64,000 nucleotides of DNA. Origin: Muricea muricata (taxonomy: Eukaryota; Cnidaria; Anthozoa; Malacalcyonacea; Plexauridae). The translations under genes and the position numbers were made by a program. The notes below the pieces were generated by a model. The model did not search any database and was not told where the DNA came from. It saw nothing but the letters and a program-made list of their open reading frames with translations. Shown here in pieces: positions 32,625 to 45,034 of the stretch (positions are counted from its first letter, which is position 1; every line of letters begins with the position of its first letter). The stretch covers positions 51,467,140-51,531,139 of the forward strand of contig OY979717.1 of assembly GCA_963855995.1 (NCBI GenBank). The letters are read 5' to 3'.

Positions 32625-35600
32625 ATGTTCGACACGGTAAAGGAACATTTAACACGGAAAACATTTGGTTTTGTGGCATACATATGTTCGATTATTCGTT
32701 TTCTTTGTGGCGTAATACTTACGAGGATTGCTTTTGATTTGAAAGAAGAAGAAGCTGACAAGTTTACTTGTTATGGTGCGGTAGAAAGTGCGACACAAGT
32801 CAACAAAGCGTGTTTTACAAGATACCAAGAAGATTACAATGCTCCACTGAGATTTTATATCTTTGTCTTGCTGAGTAGTTGGTTGCCATTAATTGTTGCC
32901 GTTGTTTATTCATTGTGGGTTCGTCGTCGTGTTGAGCAAGTCGATAAAACTCTAAATGAGACACAAGCAGATGACGAAGCTGACAACCAGGTACACATTA
33001 ATGTATTTCGTTCGTATTTTATCCACCTTGTTATCCGTGTCCTATGTGGTGTGCTGCTTGCTGTCCTACAGCATGTGTTACTGTTCCCAAGAGGTTTCGA
33101 TTCCAAGTTTGATTGTAGTCTGCCACTAACAATAAAGTTATCCCCAAAGAATACGAGTGTCAGTCAGTTAAATAATACAGCATCCATTCCATGTGAAAAT
33201 GCATCTGACAAACCCACAATATGGGTGATTATATCTTTATTTAACGCTGTTTTTGCCTTTGTAATATTCCTGGAAATAATTTGTCTTTACCGACGATTTC
33301 CAGTGTGCAAGTATGTAACGGGTAGGAAATGCGATATCGAGTTTATTGTGGTTCATCTGTTACAAAAGAAATATAAGCGCGATGAACCTGAACTAACATC
33401 TGTTAGTATAAACTTGCCACAAGTAGATGGCAGTTCAAACTCAGAACAAAAAACATCTGAGAGCTCAAACGTACGACAACGATTTGTCAGCAAACCAGAA
33501 TCTGTCCGTGCAAACGTACAACAGCAATCTATATCTGTCAGTTCAAACTTGCAACAATCTGTAAACTATTACAAAGGGCAGGTTTTGCTCTCACCTCGTT
33601 CACCTGAGTTAAATCTAGGTACTACTTCAAAAGATGATTTCGACAAATTGTACATTAACCTCATTGTTCACACTGAACGAGCTCCGCATATGTTTTCAAA
33701 TGACATGGAAAGGCATGAAATATACGATGTTTATAGGGAAGTTCCACTAGATTCTATACGTCTTGAAGAAGTAAAAGATTTGTTTTATCCCAATAAAGAT
33801 ACCAAGCAGAAATGTCCTCGCAAAATTCTTGTAATCGGTCGTCCTGGAATTGGAAAGACTGGCCTGACTGAAAAAGTCTTGCGTGATTGGGCCAATGAAC
33901 TTGATCGCTTTTATTGTGATAAAATTGCGTTCTACTTTAAATTTCGATGGTTCAACGGGAATCAAATACCAGTAACCCTTAAGACTTTTCTTCGCAATGG
34001 GACACAATTAAGCAACGAAAAATTTCAAGAAATTTATGAAGAAATAACGACGCATCCAGAAAAAGCAATTCTTATTTTCGATGGTTTGGATGAATTTAAT
34101 AGCGATTTCGATTGCCCGAATGACTGGCCTCCTCCTAACGATCCTGATTTTCAAATGTCTGCAATTTCATTGTTTAGAAAACTTGTTTCTGGACACTTGT
34201 TGCCTGAGGCAACTGTCTTAGTAACAAGCAGACCGACAGCAAACCAGTTTTATTCCAAGTTTAAATTTGATAGAACTGTTGAAGTTATTGGTTTTACTGA
34301 AGGTGGAATCAAGCAATATATCACAAAATTCTGTCAAAGTCATGATAGGGATGATCTTGAACCAAAGATATGGAATCACATTCAGTCCTCCTCAGACTTA
34401 TTAAATTCATGTTACATTCCAGTAAATTGTTGGATCATTGTCACAATCCTGTTTCACAAGCTTAAAGTTTCTGGAGGCGTGCCTCTTGTATCTGTAACAC
34501 TGACTGAACTGTATCAGGCAGCAATAGCCCATTTTGACAAGGAACACTTCAGAAATTTTGACGGACAGCCTCCTAAAGAAGCAACAAAGAAACTGCAGTC
34601 ATTAGCATTCAAAGGGATTGAACCTATGCAACTGATTTTTGACAATGCATCATTTGATGAAGAAATGAAACAATCTGGTTTGTTGAATAGTTTATCCAAC
34701 CCTTATTCTCAGGTTCAGACACAGTTTTGCTTTATTCATCTAACCATTCAAGAATTCCTTGCGGCAAAGCATGTGATCGAAAGCTTTCATCCAGAGAAAA
34801 TAAAAGAGTTTATTTCCTCTCATATTAATAGTGGCAAATGGCATCTAGTGCTGCAGTTTATTGCTGGTCTCTTGGGCAAGGAAATAAGAATGTGGAAAAA
34901 AGACCGCTGCAAGGTCAAGGATTGTGTTTTGGCATTTGCAGAAAGCTTTGAGTTTACATGTGAGGACGGTGAGTTTGATGTTGATGAGAGTTATACTTTA
35001 TTGCTTGTAATGAAATGTTTAAGAGAAGTTAAAGATGAAGAGATTGTTACAGAAGCTTGCGAAGCAACTGCTATAAATGGTATTATTGGTTTAAGAGGAG
35101 GTGATGGTCCAGTTGAGTTGGCCTCAAGTGACTGGTCAGCAGTATTCTTCGTTTGCAAACACATGAAAAATTTAAAAAAAATATATTTGGTCGGAGTTGA
35201 TTTGTTAAGTCCAGAATCTTATCTGGAAGTTTTAAGATTACTGGAACAGAGATGCATAGAAGAACTGACGCTTGTTAGACCAGATTCTGTTCCTGTGGGG
35301 AATATGTTTAAATCATTAATGGCATCAAGGTGTTCATTGAACCACGAGCACAGTCAGCTTGTCAAGTTATTTTTGTATAAGCATGATGTAACTGATGAAA
35401 TTTTGTCCGCCATGTGTGAGTTTTTCAGAAACGGACACGGAATTTTTCTGAAAGAGCTAAGTCTGCTTGCATGTAACATAAATTCACATGAGTTATCCAT
35501 TTTCTGTCAAGTCCTTGACAGTAAACTATGTCCTCAACTTGCATATCTGGACCTTCGTGATAATCACATTGCTGACGAAGGTTTGTCAAAGTTATGTACC

Positions 35601-36185
35601 ACACTTAGTAAGCAGAAACTATTGAAGCTTACTGAGCTGGATCTTCGGACCTGTTCTTTAACTAATGAATGTGTATCTGCACTTTGTGAGCTTTTGACAA
35701 ATGAATGTTGTAGCCTGATTGATTTGTCACTTGGAAGAAATCCAGGCATGAAAGATGAAGGTTTACATATTTTGTGTAAAGATGCCTTAACGAAAGAGCA
35801 TTGTAAACTTGAGAGGTTGGATCTGAGTCATTGTTCATTGACTGTTGACTGTTTACCTGAGCTATGTAATGCATTGCAAGATGAACATTGCAAACTGACT
35901 TGTTTGAAACTATCAGACAACAAGATTACTGATAAAGGTTTACATATGTTATGTGAACTTGCCTTAACAAAAGAGCATTGTAAGCTTGTTGAATTGGAGC
36001 TGAGCAATTGTTCATTAACAGATGGATGTCTACCTGACCTGAGTAAGACACTGCAAAATGAGGATTGCAAGCTTAATAAATTATGCCTAGCTCAAGAAGA
36101 GTTTACTAAGGAAGAAAAAAAGTTCATTCGTAAAATAGCAAAACATGAACACTGTAAAGCCAGAGACTTAGTGATCTATTTTTAG
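32625..36185 (+). CDS. Four-TM connexin-like / NACHT / LRR protein (NLR), 1186 aa, single exon
   Basis: Domains by residue: TM1 about 14-37, extracellular loop 38-72, TM2 74-99, TM3 127-154, loop 155-197, TM4 198-222, linker to about 395, NACHT about 400-560, a helical stretch with FIHLTIQEFLAA (703-714), and RI-type leucine-rich repeats about 850-1155. Walker A is GRPGIGKT (405-412), Walker B ILIFDGLDE (482-490), and sensor-type TSRP is at 534-537. The membrane part looks connexin/pannexin-like: IIRFLCGVIL then EEEADKFTC, NKACF...APLRFYIF, RSYFIHLVIRVL, IPCENASDKPTIWVI. It has two Cys per loop (49, 63; 164, 190) and loop sequons (176, 183, 192). No frameshift. Start is the first ATG of the frame; an upstream spliced exon cannot be excluded. 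Likely a membrane-anchored innate immune receptor; any pore function is inference. Confidence 0.9.
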   Translation: MFDTVKEHLTRKTFGFVAYICSIIRFLCGVILTRIAFDLKEEEADKFTCYGAVESATQVNKACFTRYQEDYNAPLRFYIFVLLSSWLPLIVAVVYSLWVRRRVEQVDKTLNETQADDEADNQVHINVFRSYFIHLVIRVLCGVLLAVLQHVLLFPRGFDSKFDCSLPLTIKLSPKNTSVSQLNNTASIPCENASDKPTIWVIISLFNAVFAFVIFLEIICLYRRFPVCKYVTGRKCDIEFIVVHLLQKKYKRDEPELTSVSINLPQVDGSSNSEQKTSESSNVRQRFVSKPESVRANVQQQSISVSSNLQQSVNYYKGQVLLSPRSPELNLGTTSKDDFDKLYINLIVHTERAPHMFSNDMERHEIYDVYREVPLDSIRLEEVKDLFYPNKDTKQKCPRKILVIGRPGIGKTGLTEKVLRDWANELDRFYCDKIAFYFKFRWFNGNQIPVTLKTFLRNGTQLSNEKFQEIYEEITTHPEKAILIFDGLDEFNSDFDCPNDWPPPNDPDFQMSAISLFRKLVSGHLLPEATVLVTSRPTANQFYSKFKFDRTVEVIGFTEGGIKQYITKFCQSHDRDDLEPKIWNHIQSSSDLLNSCYIPVNCWIIVTILFHKLKVSGGVPLVSVTLTELYQAAIAHFDKEHFRNFDGQPPKEATKKLQSLAFKGIEPMQLIFDNASFDEEMKQSGLLNSLSNPYSQVQTQFCFIHLTIQEFLAAKHVIESFHPEKIKEFISSHINSGKWHLVLQFIAGLLGKEIRMWKKDRCKVKDCVLAFAESFEFTCEDGEFDVDESYTLLLVMKCLREVKDEEIVTEACEATAINGIIGLRGGDGPVELASSDWSAVFFVCKHMKNLKKIYLVGVDLLSPESYLEVLRLLEQRCIEELTLVRPDSVPVGNMFKSLMASRCSLNHEHSQLVKLFLYKHDVTDEILSAMCEFFRNGHGIFLKELSLLACNINSHELSIFCQVLDSKLCPQLAYLDLRDNHIADEGLSKLCTTLSKQKLLKLTELDLRTCSLTNECVSALCELLTNECCSLIDLSLGRNPGMKDEGLHILCKDALTKEHCKLERLDLSHCSLTVDCLPELCNALQDEHCKLTCLKLSDNKITDKGLHMLCELALTKEHCKLVELELSNCSLTDGCLPDLSKTLQNEDCKLNKLCLAQEEFTKEEKKFIRKIAKHEHCKARDLVIYF

Positions 36186-39100
36186 GTGGTAATAATTCTA
36201 TATTGAAGTACAAAATCATCTAAATAGACAGAGTGTAGAACTGGCGACTATTGTACTTTGGATAAGGATGAATGGATAACGATTAATGTACAGTACAACT
36301 TGCTCGTTTCTGATACTACACAACTCTCTTGATTGCTTCATTTTCTCTCTCTTCTGTGACCAATGTGCTATTTGTGGACAAGTAAAGAACCATTGTGACA
36401 AAACCTGTAAGTTTTTATTTTATATTATATTTGATGATTTACTTTTTAAAAAATCTAAGAAAGAATTTGCATGGGAAGTGGTGTGAGAGATCACAGAGAT
36501 GATTATGAGGAATTAATATTCCTATCACTGTGAGGTAATTTATGAAGTCATTGTCTTGTTTAAAACAAACTTTTTGGAACGTTATTAGAGAAGTTAGGAT
36601 AGCCTGGTTTGTGGGAACATGTAAGGGTGGAGTCAATTTGTACAACAATTACGTCAAGGTGTTTGTATGTTTTATCAATCTAGATGGAAAATGTATTTCT
36701 AAAGTTGAGAGTTTTGACTTTTATACAGTGTTTACAATAAGAGCTGCCTTGTTGTATTGAATATACCTGAGCAGAAGGTGAGAGATTGCATTTTTAATGC
36801 AACAGGACCACTCATGTTAAGTTAACATTACATAAAGTCAAGACTCTCAACTCCAGAAATATTTTTAAGATTCCAAACAGTAGCAGCAACTACAGCTTAA
36901 AATAATCCCAGCTTTTCTGTGTCTAACAATAGACTATGGTTCACTGCATGCCTGTATATTTAGATTTTTTGCAGGTAGCCGAAAAAAAATTGCAGTTAGC
37001 CCTGTGTGGTTCAAACTTGCCCACTTTGCTTGAATTAGTCAAACCACAACACTTGTTTGTTGCGACCAAGGACCCCAGTTAGCTTCAGGCACTTGCAGGT
37101 AGTGCCGCTACCTAGGATCCCAACATTTGACAGGCATGGTTCACTGTGTAAGAATATGAATTATATTTACCAGTAAACACACAGACATTGATGAAAATGA
37201 TTGAACAACATGATGTTACTTGTACTCATTCTTGTAAACCAGGATATCTTAAACTCTCTATTGTATCATTGCAAATGTATAATTACACTGTTTTGGAACA
37301 AAAGTTAAATGATATTCCTGACCACAATAACCATTTGAAACATGTTTGAAACAAGTTTTGCTTCAGTTTTTGGTTAACATGTCCACACACTGGCCTTGAT
37401 GGCTGAGCTGGAGATTAAAATCTTGAGGTCAGATCTCCTTACAAATACTAGAGTACCTTGAGAAAACCTATGTTTGCCACAGAGCCAAAATGAGTGACAA
37501 TTATGTCATTGAAACTCCTAAATAATTTCTCTCATTTTCATGTTTCAGATTACCCTGTTGAAATCTACAAAGATCATGAAATATACAAAGACAGAAAAAT
37601 TCCAATATTGTGAGTGTTTCTACCACATCACCAAAAGAGTGGACATGTTGTCACTTTTATTCAGTAAAGTCTGTCAGGACAGCCTGTCATTAGTATCAAA
37701 TGATGTTACATTTGAAGATTTTGAGAATTGATGTGAGTTTACCATAGAAATAATGGGTATTTCATGTATTTCCACATATTAAGTAATACCTATTAAAAAA
37801 TAAGAAGTACTTCAGTAGAAATATTACCTAATAGGGACATTTAGTTTCTGGTTTCAAAACTCTACCGCTAGCCTCAAAATACAGTATGTCTGAAAAAAGG
37901 CAACCAGGATAAACTTTTTATCATAAAGAATAACAAAAAACGATGTTCTAGAGAACAGCGAATTACTTGAATTTCCTGACGTTTTTTCTGATTTAAATCA
38001 TTTAGAAAATCTAACGCAACAAAATGTTTACGAATACAGACTTTTTTATATCATTATGAATTGTCACATTATTTGTAATTGATTGATTGATTCCATCATC
38101 ATGATCATTTCTCTCTTGTCGATTCTGACAAATTTAAAAGTTTCAATATTTCTTCGCGTGAAGTGTGCAGGATTGAAAAATTCTTAGAATAGGCTGTGGA
38201 TTTTAGATGTTGCCCTAATACACTTCATATGATCTCAGAGACTTGCTCATTGACTGTAAATATCTCAATGCGACAATCGCCCGGCGGATCGAGTTGAATG
38301 AGCTTTGTCGATTGTCGTTTATTGTGAACCGCTGGTACTCAGTCTGGACTAAGTCTTCTAAACCGCAAATTTTAAACGCCTCTGGTCAAATTTCAAGCCA
38401 TACATGTGAGTAGAAAAATCATTGAATATCAACGACCAAGTTTCTGTAGTGGCACAAAGTGTCTCAGTGCAGTGTTTTTAGTCTTTTTAATATATCAGGG
38501 CTAAAGAATTTAACCGTTGATGGTTTTGTTAAGGTCGCAAATCCCTGAGCTGAAAAGTCCCCGAGGTTTGCTGTTTCCTGTTCCTGTAAACATGAAACTA
38601 AATGTCTCTAATGTGTTAATATCGTTATTAAAATAGTTCTTTGGGGGGGGGGGGGGGCTTTCGAACGTTTTCTGATCTCTCGTATCCTGTCTTAACTCTC
38701 ATGGCCTGGTCAAACGTGAACAAGAGTTGCGGGAGAGTTGATCAGAGTTAAGAAGCGGGTGTTTGTATGAGAGTTTTCTCAACTCTCATGTCCTGATCAA
38801 ACGAGAACAAGAGTTGCATGAGAAGTAATGAGACCATAGTCCATGATTAAAGACTAGAAACAATAGTTCGACAGAAACTTTAAAGTGAGAAAATAATGTT
38901 AGTTGTGTTAAAATAGTATTGTTCTTGTACAAAGATTGTATGTAATGTTTTTATATAAAATTATTAGTTTGTTGCCTTTCTACGACTTTTGTCTTCAGAA
39001 ATAACATTAAAGAGCAAAAGAAAATGAGGAAATATCCTGGGTTTCTAGGTTCTATCCTGGTGTTCAGATCACAAATGCACCGTTAAAGTCTTGTTCATAC

Positions 39101-39240
39101 ATGTATTTCTCAAGAATCGGGGATTTTCTCCTCACGTACACTCACGTCGGCAGTCATCCGCGATTCTTAGGACAAGTGTGACCCAGGCTTAAAGCATTCG
39201 TGATCAACCAGGGGCTATTCATGTCTTACCCCCCCCCTTC
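36186..39240. other. Downstream flank of the NACHT gene, no clear gene
   Basis: AT-rich sequence likely starting with the NLR 3' UTR. A 63-codon frame at 37540-37731 follows a good acceptor-like tract (TTTTCATGTTTCAG) and could be a short exon, but I do not recognise it. At about 38694-38822 a unit AACTCTCATGGCCTGGTCAAACG...GAACAAGAGTTGC occurs twice. A G-homopolymer is at about 38643-38657. Sequence at 39240-39480 has AACTTGTTG-type short inverted tracts, probably MITE debris. Confidence 0.4.
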
Positions 39241-39854
39241 CCTTTTCTTTTTACACAGCTGAAACTCCACAGACTTTTTGCAAGATTTCAGTTTAACCTT
39301 CTTGTTGCGTCTTGTCGTCAAGTTTCAACGAACTTTTCAATTTCGTCAAGCTGCAACAAGTCTCTTAAAACTAGACCAATTGCTGAGACTTTTTACAACT
39401 TGTTGAAACAACTTGCAGCAAGCCTTTCGATAGTCCACACTTGCAACAGACTTGTCGTCTACAAGCTTCGCAAGTCATGCGAACGCATCCTGATATCGGC
39501 TTTTTGTTGACAAGTATGTTGCACGATGTCAGCAGACTTGCTGAAACTTGTGCGTTTTTGGTTGCAGCCATTTATTGGATTCCACCGGAGTATCTTACCC
39601 TCTCTGTTTACAGATCACTCGGTCTCAAGATTTTGGTAACAAGTGTGATCAAAGCAAAATGTGGAGTGTAAAAGCTGGATTCCTATTAAAAAAGATATTC
39701 AACAAAAAGGCTCTGAGTAAACCTCAAACCAAAAAATTTATCACACGCAGCAATAGTATAGCGGCGTATCCACGATTTCCAGTCAAGAGGGGAGGGGTCC
39801 TGCCAGGAGCCCCCCCCTTCCTTTCCTCTCTAAATGAAACAAATTCCGAAAATA

Positions 39855-40735
39855 GACATCTTGAATTCCTGATATTCAAGAAAGAACAAGAAAACGACGG
39901 AGTCGGTGATATTTCGTCTTTATTCCATAGACATTGTCAAACCAATAGATTAGGTTACAAACAGGCTATGCTATATATCTACAAAGTTGGCAAGCTGTTG
40001 TTAGCCAATCAGGTGAAGAACATTGATGCTAGGAATGCGTGGGTAGATGTAGCGTTACAAAAATAAAGATAATTGTTTGCTGGCTTTGAGTCGACAATTT
40101 AACTCTGGCAATTTACGTTTTATGAGTAGCGCTTCTAGTATAAGCAACTGATTAGGATTGTTATATTTACATGAATACAAGATTTTAGAATTGGTGTAGA
40201 CCAAGGAAGCAGGACAATGCATTTTGTCGGAAAACAAACTCTTCAGAGCTGTCAAGATCCGGAAATGTATTTAAGTTGGCTAGGTAGAGAGCGTCAGGAC
40301 AGTTGAGTAAGTGTTGTGTGATTGCGCTAGTTTTGTAAGAGTTGATGTTAGCATGTTCAGAAAGTCTCGTTTCCAAAGAGCGTGCAGTTTTGCTTATACA
40401 AGAATGACCGCATCCAGGGCGGCACGAAAATTCATAAATAACATTGGCCTTATTAGAATCCGGAATTTTATCTTTGTTAGGTAGAAAGAAAGGTGTCTTT
40501 TTTGTTTGGTAAACGACAATGATTTTAACATGAATTTTGAGACTTCGGCGTACTTTCCGGATCAGGTTTTTAACGAGGAATTCACCTTGTCTTCCTAAAT
40601 ACGGTAATTTTAACCAGATTTTGGGTACCGAATCATCATTCTCATTATTTCCATGTAATGTGATGTTGTTATCATTACAAATTCTACTGAAGGTATGTTG
40701 ATGACACTTTACTCTTAATCCGGCCAAGCGATATC
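39855..40735 (-). mobile_element. Penelope-like element 2, minus arm (GIY-YIG)
   Basis: An open frame at 40727-40185 reads from the RT tail (KIWLKLPYLGRQGEFLVKNL) without interruption through KIIVVYQTKKTPFFLPNK into the nuclease: NVIYEFSCRPGCGHSCISKT, RSLETRLSEHANINSYKTSA, ITQHLLNC. It continues in another frame to RKLPELNCRLKASKQLSLFL. The 3' UTR runs to about 39855 and matches 45505-45705 of the plus arm. The catalytic Y of YIGKT is replaced (CISKT) in this copy. This arm shows what the plus arm looked like before its insertion. Confidence 0.85.
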
Positions 40736-40737
40736 CA

Positions 40738-41199
40738 ATTCGTGTTAGACAAATTGAACAGTTTCGACAAAAACTTAAAGTTTACCTTCGATGACTTTCC
40801 GGACGGCCATGTGCACTTTTTAGATTTAAAAATTACTAAGGACTACATTGATATTTTCCGCAAAACACTCACACCGGCCAGTACACAAACTTTTCTAGCT
40901 TCGAACCTTTCAGCCGTAAAGTTTCTTGGATAAATTCTTTATTTTTTCGCGTTTCTAAGATTTGTTCTAACGCTACGCTATTTAATGATCAAATCAACAA
41001 GATTAAACGTTTTATGTCCTGGAATGGTTTTCCGACTAAAGTAAGAAATTTCCTCATCAAGAAACTCAAAGCCAAACTCTGTAATGATAACATCACATTA
41101 CATGGAAATAATGAGAATGATGATTCGGTACCCAAAATCTGGTTAAAATTACCGTATTTAGGAAGACAAGGTGAATTCCTCGTTAAAAATCTGAATTAT
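40738..41199 (+). mobile_element. Penelope-like element 2, plus arm, RT tail
   Basis: Reads LDKLNSFDKNLKFTFDDF, HVHFLDLKI, then after frame changes RFMSWNGFPTKVRNFLIKKL and NDDSVPKIWLKLPYLGRQGE, the C-terminal RT and connector region. It is head to head with the minus arm across about 40730. It breaks at 41199 where the 3.8-kb insertion begins, and its remainder is at 45035-45705. Confidence 0.85.
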
Positions 41200-41262
41200 G
41201 GCTATCTGTAAAACAAGGAACGGGGAATCGGGGAACGGAACGAGAAACGGAACGAGGAACGA

Positions 41263-41993
41263 GAAAACCAGGAACACGAAAAGCCGGAATCTGTAAAACC
41301 AGGAACATGAAAAGCCGGAATCTGTAAAACCAGGAACATGAAAAGCCGGAATCTGTAAAACCAGGAACATGAAAAGCCGGAATCTGTAAAACCAGGAACA
41401 TGAAAAGCCGGAATCTGTAAAACCAGGAACATGAAAAGCCGGAATCTGTAAAACCAGAAACACGAAAAGCCGGAATCTGTAAAACCAGGAACACGAAAAG
41501 CCGGAATCTGTAAAACCAGGAACATGAAAAGCCGGAATCTGTAAAACCAGGAACATGAAAAGCCGGAATCTGTAAAACCAGGAACATGAAAAGCCGGAAT
41601 CTGTAAAACCAGGAACACGAAAAGCCGGAATCTGTAAAACCAGGAACATGAAAAGCCGGAATCTGTAAAACCAGGAACATGAAAAGCCGGAATCTGTAAA
41701 ACCAGGAACATGAAAAGCCGGAATCTGTAAAACCAGGAACATGAAAAGCCGGAATCTGTAAAACCAGGAACACGAAAAGCCGGAATCTGTAAAACCAGGA
41801 ACACGAAAAGCCGGAATCTGTAAAACCAGGAACATGAAAAGCCGGAATCTGTAAAACCAGGAACATGAAAAGCCGGAATCTGTAAAACCAGGAACATGAA
41901 AAGCCGGAATCTGTAAAACCAGGAACACGAAAAGCCGGAATCTGTAAAACCAGGAACACGAAAAGCCGGAATCTGTAAAACCAGGAACATGAA
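41263..41993 (-). repeat. 31-bp minisatellite array, about 24 copies
   Basis: Unit GGAATCTGTAAAACCAGGAA + CATGAAAAGCC. Copies differ almost only at one site, AACACG versus AACATG. Because 31 is not a multiple of 3, all three minus-strand frames stay open for about 250 codons; these are not genes. A five-copy inverted array of the same unit is at 44845-44990. Confidence 0.95.
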
Positions 41994-42779
41994 AATTGAG
42001 TTTAACTCACGGCTGTAACATCGCAACGTTCAATTTTTTTATTCCTAAAAAATATACGTTTCTTATGGCGTTTGCACGCGCGGTTTAGAAGCTTCCTGAA
42101 TTCAATGAAAGGCGGTTATGGTTATCAATGAAAGGCGGTTAGGTTATATGTGAACCTGTATGCGTGGGATAACACAGACCCCTGATTAAAGATATAATTT
42201 ATGTATTTATATCTTCATGTTAGTTCTATTTTCACGTTTTTGTTTAATGTGAAAATTGTTTGCGCTGACAAGCGCAAATGCGCAAATGCACACGTGTTTT
42301 AATTATGCCGCTTTTATGATTATCTTCTGAAATTATGCGAGTAATATATTCAAATAAAGTGAATTGTTCAACCGCGCCTTCCCCTATATGTATTAAGCAT
42401 GAACCACGGAACGTTGCCAAAAAAGCAACATTGATACGACTTGATCAGCCAATCCCGTTAAACTAGCCGTATGTTCTGGGCTATACTGAAATCATGAAAT
42501 GTCGGCAAACTCATATTACAAAAGATTTCACACCAATAGTTCAGGCTTGTTACGGTGATAATAACACACTTGCTGTAAAACACCTAACCCAGGACTCTAG
42601 GTTATTGATTGAAAACGCCAAATAACAAATGCAGAGCTTTCTTCAAAGAATAAAATTCGCTGCCAGCAGGCGTACATTTACGCTCAGTAGTAAAATCATT
42701 GACCGCAAATTATGTGTGAGATGATTACTTTGTTGTATATGTGTCACGTTTGGATTAACGGAAAACTTTTTAGGATGTT

Positions 42780-43918
<1,139 letters not shown>

Positions 43919-44844
43919 ATATATGGTTTCATAAATATGCTTAGCAAAACAAAGTTTGCAAGCACGTTGAAATGTATATATCTGCGATATGGAATATAAA
44001 GAGTGTGTGATAGAGAATAGTAGAGAATACCTTTTTTCCGTATCCTTTATACGGATATATTCGTGCATGGATACGGAGATATTTTAGGTCATTCAGATCA
44101 TTCCGCATTCACGGCGCAAATTCTCCTTGCTGTGTTGCGAGTTGTTTATCGAGCATTTGTCCGGTTGTTTTTATCAGGAAAAATATATGTATCCAATTTT
44201 GAGTCCAATTTTGGGTCTAATTTTGAGTCCAATTTTGGGATCCAGTCCAGGGTCCAGTCCATGTTTTGTACTATGCCATTAAATTACTGGTAAAAACTTG
44301 ACATTACTAATTCGTTGTTAATGCATTTCCATGCACTTGTACTCAATTTCCTGTTAAATCTGCAGGAAATGTTTAATTTACGCCTAAAATTTTGATCAAT
44401 AATATTCATGTATCATTTCGTCTCTGATGACTAATCATGAATCGTTACATATGAGCTTATGGCGATTGAATTTTTTGGGAGAAGGTTAGACTTTGTCAAA
44501 ACTGAATTGAGCTATGCGGTATTCTGTTTGGAATTGGTATAGAACCAGATTCTCCATGTTACAGATTCTGCATAGCAGGGTAGATTCCCCGTTTTAAAGA
44601 TTGCCCATACGAGTCCTCGATTCCCCGAGTCCCTGTTTTAAAGATAGCCGCCATAACACAACAGTATATATATGTGTATATTTTATGTTTTTAATACGAA
44701 GAAACATGACAGACTTTATACCCCGCATTTAATTGTAAATTTTCATATATTTGTACGTAGACACTGGTTTTCCATTTATCACGATATCATTAAAAATTAT
44801 TTGAGTTATTTGGTCATTTTGCTAAGAGCTTACGAAATGCTTTC

Positions 44845-44990
44845 ATGTTCCTGGTTTTACAGATTCCGGCTTTTCATGTTCCTGGTTTTACAGATTCCGG
44901 CTTTTCGTGTTCCTGGTTTTACAGATTCCGGCTTTTCGTGTTCCTGGTTTTACAGATTCCGGCTTTTCGTGTTCCTGGTTTTCTCGTTCC
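44845..44990 (+). repeat. 31-bp minisatellite, inverted right array (5 copies)
   Basis: Five copies of TTCCTGGTTTTACAGATTCC + GGCTTTTCATG in opposite orientation to the 41263-41993 array. The outermost three copies carry the CpG form (CGTG), the innermost the TG form. Followed by the TCGTTCCTCGTTCCGTTCCC terminal tract. Confidence 0.9.
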
Positions 44991-45034
44991 TCGTTCCGTT
45001 CCCCGATTCCCCGTTCCTTGTTTTACAGATAGCC

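Noticed and set aside
39441..40066. Plus-strand frames of 76 and 172 aa
   Set aside because: They overlap the minus-strand Penelope 2 3' end and MITE debris and resemble no protein.
41263..41993. CRISPR-like array
   Set aside because: Direct 31-bp repeats with no variable spacers, in a eukaryotic transposon.
41158..42026. Three overlapping minus-strand frames of 256-274 aa with repeated VPGFTDSGFSCSWFYRF-type sequence
   Set aside because: They are the three frames of a 31-bp minisatellite. A stop-free unit whose length is not a multiple of three opens every frame. The array belongs to an insertion.
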